12,267 bases of DNA from an uncultured Planctomycetia bacterium (lineage in GTDB: Bacteria > Planctomycetota > UBA1135 > GCA-002686595). Location: the NCBI GenBank assembly GCA_937952135.1, contig CALFYL010000413.1, positions 1 to 12,267 on the forward strand, given 5' to 3'. A model generated the notes under the pieces. The model was not told the origin of the DNA and did no database searches. It was given only the letters and a program-made list of their open reading frames with translations. Numbering within the stretch: the first letter of the stretch is position 1; each line of letters begins with the position of its first letter. A program made the position numbers and the translations under genes. Below are positions 6,776 to 12,267 of this stretch, in pieces.

Positions 6776-7516
6776 ATGTCCGAGACTCCGCACGAACGAA
6801 CGGAACGGCCTTCGCCCGCGGCGCTCCTGGAAGAGCTGCGCATCTCGAGCCCGCGTTGCGCTCCGGGGCTGCAGCGCGCGAGTCAAGTGCTCGAACTCGC
6901 CCGCGCGAGCGCGGCGCCGCGCTGGGGCTGGAACGAGACCGCGGGGCGGTTGTGCGAACTCGCCGGGGCCCGCGCGGGCGCGACCTTGTCGTTCGCGGCG
7001 AGCCTCGTGCTCGACGCACAGCGACGCGGCGAGAGCGTGGCCTGGATCCAACCGCGCAGCTCGAGCTTCTTCCCGCCCGACCTCGCCGAGTGCGGCGTCG
7101 ACCTCGACGCGCTGGTCGTCGTGCGCCCGCCGCGCCCGAGCGACCTCGGCCTCGCCGCCGAGTGGATCGCGCGCTGCGGCGCCTTCGGCCTGATCGTGCT
7201 CGACGTCACGGCGCTGGCCTTCGTGCCGATGGCGATGCAGTCGCGCTTGCTCGCGCTCGCGCAGAAGCACGACCTCGGGATCGTGTGCCTGACCGAGAAG
7301 CCGCCCGAGCAAGCGTCGTTGAGCTCGCTGATCGGCCTGCGCGCGGACACGCTCGTGCGCCGGCGGGTGAACGTGATGCGCGATGCGCTCGAGCCCGTCG
7401 ATCCGCGCCAGGTGCTCGCGAGCTTCGAATGCGAACTGTCGGTGGCCAAGGACAAGCGCCGCTCGCGGCCGTGGCGCCAAAGTGAGGCGCGTCGTGGGAC
7501 GCCTGGCCTGCGTTGA
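6776..7516 (+). CDS. imuA: ImuA-like RecA-fold protein of the mutagenesis cassette
   Basis: A 246-residue RecA-related protein that, by family, works with ImuB and DnaE2 in damage-induced translesion synthesis. The N-terminal part (about 30-60) includes RWGWNETAGRLCELAGARAGATLSFA, the position of a RecA Walker A loop, but the GxxxxGK[ST] signature is not intact: no Lys-Ser/Thr is present, so nucleotide binding is doubtful. The following strand and loop, VAWIQPRSSSFFPPDLAECGVDLDALVVVRPP, mirrors the RecA segment ending in GVD-x-L. LIVLDVTAL fills the Walker B position. A basic C-terminal tail (KDKRRSRPWRQSEARRG) ends the protein. Identity to textbook ImuA is low; the assignment rests on the RecA-like pattern and on position first in an imuB-dnaE2 operon. 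The last 35 bases overlap imuB. Confidence 0.85.
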   Translation: MSETPHERTERPSPAALLEELRISSPRCAPGLQRASQVLELARASAAPRWGWNETAGRLCELAGARAGATLSFAASLVLDAQRRGESVAWIQPRSSSFFPPDLAECGVDLDALVVVRPPRPSDLGLAAEWIARCGAFGLIVLDVTALAFVPMAMQSRLLALAQKHDLGIVCLTEKPPEQASLSSLIGLRADTLVRRRVNVMRDALEPVDPRQVLASFECELSVAKDKRRSRPWRQSEARRGTPGLR

Positions 7517-9179
7517 TGCCCCCGCGTTCGCCCTGCAACTGCTGCTGCGCCGCCGCCCGCAATGGCGCGGCCTGCCGGCGGCGGTGGTCGACCGCGACGC
7601 GCCCCACGGAGTGATCTTGTGGGCCAACGAGCTCGCGCGAGCGAAGGGCGTGCTGCCCGGCTTGCGCTACGCCGCAGCCCTGGCGCTGTGCCGTGAGCTG
7701 CGCGCGGGCGAGATCGAAACCAGCGAAATCCGCGCGGGAATCGAGCAAACCTGCGAGTGGTTGCGGCGCCATTCCCCGCACGTCGAACCCAGCCGTGAAG
7801 AGCCGGGCGTGTTCTGGCTCGACGTCGACGGCCTCGAGCTGTGGATCGCGAGCCAGCGCGAAGCGCCGGCGGCGGAGTCGGCAGCCGGCGCGGGGCGGGC
7901 TGCGGCGGGGCGTGCTCGACCGCACGTTCCCCCGCTCGTTCCCCAGCACGTTCGACGGGGCGGCGCAGCGAAGCCAGCGAACTCGCCGCCCACGCTCCCT
8001 CCTCTCCCGCTCCCACCGCCCACGGCTTCCCCTCTCGCGCGCTGGGCCCGCACGACGCGCGACGCGCTCGCACGCGAAGGTTTGGAGAGCGCCATCGTCG
8101 TCGGCTTCGCGCACTTTCGCGTGTACGCCCTGGCCAAGGCGCTGCGCGGCGGGCGGGTGCTGGTGTTCGATGCGGAGGCCGACGAGCAGAGCTTCACGCT
8201 CCGCGTTCCGCTGCGGCGCCTGGGCATCGAACCGCGGACGCGCGCGGAGCTCGAGCGCCTCGGCGTGTGGCGCATCGCCGATCTGGTCGCGCTGCCCGCG
8301 GCCGGCCTGCAGCTGCGCTACGGCGACGAGCTCGCGCGCTTGCACGCGCTGGCCTCGCATTCGATCGAACGCGAACTGGCCCCGCTCGCGCCGCCCGACT
8401 GGCCGAGCCAGACGCTCGATCTCGACTTCCCCACCGGCGATCTGGACACGCTGCTCACGCTGGCCTGGGAACTCGCGCCGCCCCTGCTCGCGCTCCTCGC
8501 GCGCCGCGGACAAGCGGCGAGTGAGGTGGCGCTGCAGCTCGAACTCGAGGACCGCTCCCTGCTCGAGGAGCGCGTCGAGCCTGCCGAGCCGACGCTCGAC
8601 TTCGCGCACTTCGCGCGCCTGCTGCGTTTGCGGTTCGAGCGCCTGAAGCTCGCGCGCGGCGTGCAGCGGCTGACGCTCCGCTTGCGCGGCGTGGCGACGG
8701 CCGCGAAGACCGGCGAGCTGTTCGCGCTGAGCCAGCTCTCGTCGGCGCGAGGCCGCGCGCCCCAAGCAGCCGCCAAGGCCTTCGCCGCCTTGCGCGCCGC
8801 CTTCGGAGACGACGCCGTGGTGCGCGCGCGGCTGGTCTCGGCGCACTTGCCCGAGGCCGGTTTTGCCTGGGAAAACCTGGGCGAAGCACCCCCGCCGCAG
8901 CCGCGCGACGTGCTCGCGCCCACGCTCGTGCGGCGCATCTTCGCCAAGGCGGCGCCGCTGCCGTCGCGCTCGCGGCACGAGGAGGACGGCTGGCTGCTGC
9001 GCGGCGTCACGCACGGTCCGGTGCTGCAACTGCACGGCCCGTATCCGCTGAGCGGCGGCTGGTGGCGGGCCGAGGTCGCGCGCGACTACCACTTCGCCGA
9101 GATGCAGAGCGGCGCGCTCTTGTGGATCTACTTCGACCGCGTGCGGCGGCGCTGGTTCCTCCAAGGGAGCGTGTCGTGA
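7482..9179 (+). CDS. imuB: ImuB-like catalytically inactive Y-family polymerase adaptor
   Basis: A 565-residue ImuB homologue. In characterised systems ImuB binds the sliding clamp and bridges ImuA and DnaE2 without polymerising DNA. The N-terminus RRVVGRLACVDAPAFALQLLLRR corresponds to the polymerase Y first motif, but only one acid (D12) of the DxD..E pattern remains. FWLDVDGLEL (111-120) takes the place of the second motif and the SxDE catalytic pair is missing. Residues about 126-187 are an Ala/Pro-rich insertion not expected in the family. A helix-hairpin-helix-like part (LGIEPRTRAELERLGVWRIADLVALPAAGLQLRYGDEL) follows, then the little-finger-like domain. The C-terminus GPYPLSGGWW...ARDYHFAE...WFLQGS is a clear ImuB tail. 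The GTG at 7482 was chosen because it starts at the conserved RRV; GTG 7494 is possible. An upstream in-frame ATG at 7383 would add 33 residues of shadow sequence inside imuA. The stop overlaps the dnaE2 GTG. Confidence 0.92.
   Translation: MRRVVGRLACVDAPAFALQLLLRRRPQWRGLPAAVVDRDAPHGVILWANELARAKGVLPGLRYAAALALCRELRAGEIETSEIRAGIEQTCEWLRRHSPHVEPSREEPGVFWLDVDGLELWIASQREAPAAESAAGAGRAAAGRARPHVPPLVPQHVRRGGAAKPANSPPTLPPLPLPPPTASPLARWARTTRDALAREGLESAIVVGFAHFRVYALAKALRGGRVLVFDAEADEQSFTLRVPLRRLGIEPRTRAELERLGVWRIADLVALPAAGLQLRYGDELARLHALASHSIERELAPLAPPDWPSQTLDLDFPTGDLDTLLTLAWELAPPLLALLARRGQAASEVALQLELEDRSLLEERVEPAEPTLDFAHFARLLRLRFERLKLARGVQRLTLRLRGVATAAKTGELFALSQLSSARGRAPQAAAKAFAALRAAFGDDAVVRARLVSAHLPEAGFAWENLGEAPPPQPRDVLAPTLVRRIFAKAAPLPSRSRHEEDGWLLRGVTHGPVLQLHGPYPLSGGWWRAEVARDYHFAEMQSGALLWIYFDRVRRRWFLQGSVS
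7922..7957 (+). repeat. Three 12-bp tandem repeats in the imuB insertion
   Basis: GCACGTTCCCCC, GCTCGTTCCCCA and GCACGTTCGACG lie end to end at 7922, 7934 and 7946. They encode a four-residue period, HVPP-LVPQ-HVRR, within the Pro/Ala-rich linker of ImuB. GTTC recurs exactly every 12 bp, but it sits mid-gene, so replication slippage is a simpler explanation than an operator. Confidence 0.75.
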
Positions 9180-12100
9180 CTTACGCCGCGCTGTGGACCA
9201 AGAGCAACTTCTCGTTCCTCGAAGGCGCGAGCCATCCCGACGAACTCGTCGAGGCCGCGCACCGCCACGGCCTGGCGGCGCTCGCGCTGACCGACCGCGA
9301 CGGCGTGTACGGCGCGGTGCGGGCGCACGTGAAGGCGCGCGAGCTGGGTCTGGCATTGATCCACGGCGCGCAGCTCACGCTGGAGGACGGCGCGCACCTG
9401 CTGCTGCTCGCGCAGAGCCGCGCGGGCTACGCCAACCTGTGCGGGCTGATCACCGCAGGACGGATGCGCTCGCCCAAGGGAAGCTGCTCGATCGCGTGGA
9501 GCGAGGTGTGCGACCACGCCGGCGACTTGATCGCGCTGTGGGATCTGGGGCGCGACGGCCCGCTCGACCTCGAACGCGAACGGCGTTTGGAACAGCGCGC
9601 CGGCGAGCTGCGGGCAGCCTTCGGGGACCGCTTGTACGGATTGTGCGCGCGGCGTCAACGCGCCGACGAGGCTTCGAGCGAAGGCTTGCTGCGCGCGCGC
9701 GCGGCGCGCTGGCGCCTGGCGCTCGCGGCGGCGAACGAAGTGCTCTACCACCGCGCGGACCGGCGGCGGCTGCAAGACGTGCTGACCGCGATCCGCCACG
9801 GTGTCGCGCTCTCCAAGGCCGGACGCCGGCTGGCCCCCAACACCGAGCACGAGCTCAAGAGCCCGCACGCCTTCGAGGCGCTGTTCGGCGACGACCGCGC
9901 CGCGCTCGAGTGCAGCCGCGAGATCGCGGCGCGCTGCAACTTTCGGCTCGATCAGGTCCGCTACCGCTACCCGAGCGAGCGGCTGCCCGACGGCCAGGAT
10001 TCGTCGCAGTGGCTGCGCAAGTTGGTGTTTGACGGCGCGCGAGCGCGTTACGGCGGCGAGATCCCGGAGGCGACGCTCGCGCAGCTCGAACGCGAGCTGG
10101 AGCTGATCGAGGAGCTCGACTACGGCGGCTACTTCCTGACCATGTACGAGATCGTGCAGTTCTGCCGCTCGCACTCGATCCTGTGCCAGGGCCGCGGTTC
10201 GGCGGCGAACTCGGCGGTGTGCTATTGCCTGGGCGTGACGGCGATCGACCCCGTGCGCATGGGGCTGCTCTTCGAGCGCTTCCTCTCGCGCGAGCGCGCC
10301 GAACCGCCCGACATCGACCTGGACATCGAGCACGAGCGGCGCGAGGAGGTGATCCAGCACGTCTACGAGAAGTACGGCCGCACGCACGCGGCGATGGTGG
10401 CCAATGTGATCCGCTACCGCGCGCGCTCCGCGGTGCGCGACGTGGGAAAGGCGCTTTCGCTCCCCGAGTCGATGCTCGCGCGCCTGACGCGCGTGCTGTC
10501 CCACGGCGAGGGGCTTTCGCCGCGCGTCTTGAAGGAGGCGGGGCTCGATCCGCAGTCGGAGGCGGCGCAGCAGCTCAGCGAGCTGTGCCAGCAGATCGAG
10601 GACTTTCCGCGGCACCTCTCGATCCACCCGGGCGGCTTCCTGCTCGGGCACGAACCGATCGCGACGCTGGTGCCGGTCGAGAACGCAACCATGGCGGGCC
10701 GCACCGTCATCCAGTGGGACAAGGACGACGTCGAGGCCATCGGGCTGTTCAAGGTCGACCTGCTGGGGCTGGGGGCGCTCCACCACCTGCACCGCTGCTT
10801 CGACCTGTTGCGCGAGCACCACGGCCTCGAGCTCTCGATGGCGAGCCTGCCGCCCGACGACACGCCGACCTTCGACGCCATCTGCCGCGGCGACACGGTC
10901 GGCGTGTTCCAGATCGAGAGCCGCGCCCAAATGGCGATGCTGCCGCGCCTGGCGCCGCGCAACTACTACGACTTGGTGATCGAGGTCAGCATCGTGCGGC
11001 CCGGCCCGATCACCGGCGGGATGGTGCACCCCTACTTGCGCCGTCGGCGCGGCCAGGAACCCGTCGAATACCCGCACGAGTGCCTGCGCCCGGTGTTGGA
11101 GAAAACGCTCGGAGTGCCGCTGTTCCAGGAACAGGTGATGAAGCTCGCGATGGTGGCGGCCGACTACACGCCAGGCGAGGCGGACCAGTTGCGGCGCGAC
11201 ATGGCCGCCTGGCGCAAGAGCGGCCGCATGGGCCAGCACCGCGACAAATTGGTGTCGCGCATGACGCGCAAAGGCATCCAGGCCGACTTCGCCGAGCGGG
11301 TCTTCCAACAGATCTGCGGCTTCGGCGAGTACGGCTTCCCCGAAAGCCACGCAGCGAGCTTTGCGCTGATCAGCTACGCCGGCGCGTGGCTCAAGCGCCA
11401 CTATCCGACGCTGTTCGCCTGCGCGCTCATCAACGCTCAGCCGATGGGCTTCTACACCGTGGCCACCATCCTCGAGGACGCCCAGCGGCACGGAGTCCGG
11501 GTGCTTCCGGTCGATGTGCTCTGCAGCTCGTGGGACTGCACGTTGGAGGCCGACACGAGCGCCCCCGAGAAGCCCGACGCGCGGTTCGCGCTGCGAATGG
11601 GGTTGAGAACGGTCAAGAGTCTGACCCTGGGCGACTACCGCTGCATCGAGCACGCACGGAACGAGCTCCCGTCAGGGGCAGCCGTGAGTGCGCCGGGCGC
11701 TGGGGACTCTCGAGTCCCCAGGTCCTTTCACTCCACCGGTTCCCTGGCCGACTTCGATCGCCGCAGCCGTCTGGATCGCCGGGCGATGATGGCCCTGGCC
11801 GAGGCCGGCGCCCTGGAAGGCTTCGAAGACCGTCGGCGTTCCGCCCTCTGGAAAGCCCGGGGACTGAGCGCGCTCAGGGAAGCGTGGCTGTTCGACGGCG
11901 ACCCGAGTGCGCCCCAACTGGCGAATCTGTCCACCCTGGAAGAGATCGACTGGGACTATCGGTCGAAAGGGCACAGTGCACACGGACATCCGCTAGGGCC
12001 GCTGCGGGACCAGCTCCGTGCGCAAAAACTGAAGAGCGCCCATCAACTCAGCGCCCTGGGCGACAAGAAGCGAGTCAAGATCGCCGGCTTGGTGATCTGC

Positions 12101-12267
12101 CGACAACGACCCGGAACAGCTTCCGGAGTGACCTTCATGACTCTCGAGGACGAAACGGGACTGATAAATGTCGTCGTCTGGCCGTCGGTGTTCGAGCGGC
12201 ATGAAATGCTGCTCAAGACTCAGAACTTCCTGGGAGTCACAGGCCGTTTGCAAGTGCAGGACGGCGT
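9176..12267 (+). CDS. dnaE2: DnaE2/ImuC error-prone DNA polymerase III alpha subunit (3' end outside window)
   Basis: A C-family polymerase, the synthesising member of the cassette; 1030 codons are visible and only the extreme C-terminus should be missing. The N-terminal PHP domain starts YAALWTKSNFSFLEGASHPDEL and continues LALTDRDGVYGAVRAH. The usual LHxH and TDH metal-ligand histidines are W7, K9 and R41. The polymerase core has GRGSAANS (339-346), PDIDLD (378-383, with D381 and D383 at the catalytic positions) and FKVDLLGLGAL (525-535, D528 as the third acid). Further DnaE2 landmarks are HPGGFLL, GVFQIESRAQM, VRPGPITGGMVHPYLRRR, FQEQVM, and GFGEYGFPESHAASFALISYAGAWLKRHYP. Residues about 860-885 belong to the helix-hairpin-helix part, and 967-1030 form an OB-fold (VKIAGLVICRQRPG...). 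DnaE2 rather than DnaE1 is supported by length, motif wording and context. The GTG at 9176 overlaps the imuB stop. An apparent insertion at about 832-854 and a codon-usage shift after about codon 770 are odd. Confidence 0.96.
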   Translation, partial: MTYAALWTKSNFSFLEGASHPDELVEAAHRHGLAALALTDRDGVYGAVRAHVKARELGLALIHGAQLTLEDGAHLLLLAQSRAGYANLCGLITAGRMRSPKGSCSIAWSEVCDHAGDLIALWDLGRDGPLDLERERRLEQRAGELRAAFGDRLYGLCARRQRADEASSEGLLRARAARWRLALAAANEVLYHRADRRRLQDVLTAIRHGVALSKAGRRLAPNTEHELKSPHAFEALFGDDRAALECSREIAARCNFRLDQVRYRYPSERLPDGQDSSQWLRKLVFDGARARYGGEIPEATLAQLERELELIEELDYGGYFLTMYEIVQFCRSHSILCQGRGSAANSAVCYCLGVTAIDPVRMGLLFERFLSRERAEPPDIDLDIEHERREEVIQHVYEKYGRTHAAMVANVIRYRARSAVRDVGKALSLPESMLARLTRVLSHGEGLSPRVLKEAGLDPQSEAAQQLSELCQQIEDFPRHLSIHPGGFLLGHEPIATLVPVENATMAGRTVIQWDKDDVEAIGLFKVDLLGLGALHHLHRCFDLLREHHGLELSMASLPPDDTPTFDAICRGDTVGVFQIESRAQMAMLPRLAPRNYYDLVIEVSIVRPGPITGGMVHPYLRRRRGQEPVEYPHECLRPVLEKTLGVPLFQEQVMKLAMVAADYTPGEADQLRRDMAAWRKSGRMGQHRDKLVSRMTRKGIQADFAERVFQQICGFGEYGFPESHAASFALISYAGAWLKRHYPTLFACALINAQPMGFYTVATILEDAQRHGVRVLPVDVLCSSWDCTLEADTSAPEKPDARFALRMGLRTVKSLTLGDYRCIEHARNELPSGAAVSAPGAGDSRVPRSFHSTGSLADFDRRSRLDRRAMMALAEAGALEGFEDRRRSALWKARGLSALREAWLFDGDPSAPQLANLSTLEEIDWDYRSKGHSAHGHPLGPLRDQLRAQKLKSAHQLSALGDKKRVKIAGLVICRQRPGTASGVTFMTLEDETGLINVVVWPSVFERHEMLLKTQNFLGVTGRLQVQDG
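11700..11721. repeat. Perfect 10-bp inverted repeat inside dnaE2
   Basis: CTGGGGACTC (11700-11709) and its exact complement GAGTCCCCAG (11712-11721) are separated by two bases. They cover residues 842-849 of DnaE2, in a stretch (about 832-854) that looks inserted relative to the family pattern. There is no stop codon and no T-tract, so it is not a terminator here. Confidence 0.9.

Noticed and set aside
7383..7481. Earlier ATG start for imuB
   Set aside because: It would add 33 residues encoded inside imuA without similarity to the family. The conserved RRV...CVD start fits GTG 7482.
7922..7957. GTTC repeated every 12 bp as a regulatory operator
   Set aside because: It lies well inside imuB and keeps the reading frame with a four-residue period. 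It is better explained as a coding tandem repeat.
7206..9356. 716-codon minus-strand frame opposite imuB
   Set aside because: Same GC-driven shadow effect; no motif and no ribosome binding site.
9128..11653. Very long minus-strand open frame (841 codons) opposite dnaE2
   Set aside because: It lies entirely antisense to imuB/dnaE2, is Arg/Ala/Val/His-rich without recognisable motifs, and is expected where third codon positions are almost all G/C.
10183..12204. 673-codon plus-strand frame overlapping dnaE2
   Set aside because: It is the alternate frame of dnaE2, which contains all catalytic motifs. This frame has only Arg/Ala/Gly/Pro-rich sequence.

Overview
This is a very GC-rich bacterial window with eight genes, packed tightly on two opposite strands. 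Codon third positions are almost always G or C, which creates many long spurious antisense reading frames; those are left out. The gene content is an alternative complex III respiratory module, a TrmL-type tRNA methyltransferase, a DUF2142-like membrane protein and an imuA-imuB-dnaE2 mutagenesis cassette. This fits a high-GC, aerobically respiring Gram-negative bacterium, such as one from Planctomycetota, Myxococcota or Acidobacteriota. Nothing here fixes the phylum.

Region 1 (1-3257, minus strand) is the start of an alternative complex III (act) operon. It holds a complete pentaheme cytochrome ActA, then ActB, a molybdopterin-oxidoreductase-like iron-sulfur protein with a Tat leader, joined by an ATGA stop/start overlap. 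ActB runs off the left edge. The remaining act genes (the NrfD-like quinol-binding membrane proteins and others) should lie to the left. The complex oxidises quinol and passes electrons on to a cytochrome oxidase or soluble carrier.

Region 2 (3400-6475, minus strand) is a three-gene cluster. A DUF2142-like polytopic membrane protein comes first. Its stop codon overlaps the GTG start of a membrane-anchored protein carrying two related beta-rich domains, and trmL follows after 20 bases. The first two look like a cell-envelope glycosylation pair; trmL seems to be a passenger.

Region 3 (6476-6775) is a 300-base divergent intergenic region. It holds a plausible sigma70-type promoter for the rightward genes and a degenerate array of about 25-bp repeats that ends inside the imuA ribosome binding site.

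Region 4 (6776-12267, plus strand) is the mutagenesis cassette: imuA (RecA-like), imuB (a Y-family polymerase homologue without the catalytic acids, acting as an adaptor) and dnaE2/imuC (the error-prone C-family polymerase), which runs off the right edge. Known cassettes of this type are usually induced by DNA damage and perform mutagenic translesion synthesis. The system is known, but this copy has unusual features: a long Pro/Ala-rich insertion in ImuB with a 12-bp repeat, a DnaE2 PHP domain lacking its usual metal-ligand histidines, an apparent insert in DnaE2 built on a perfect 10-bp inverted repeat, and a marked change in codon usage in the last quarter of dnaE2. I saw no tRNA, rRNA, CRISPR array, insertion sequence or attachment site.
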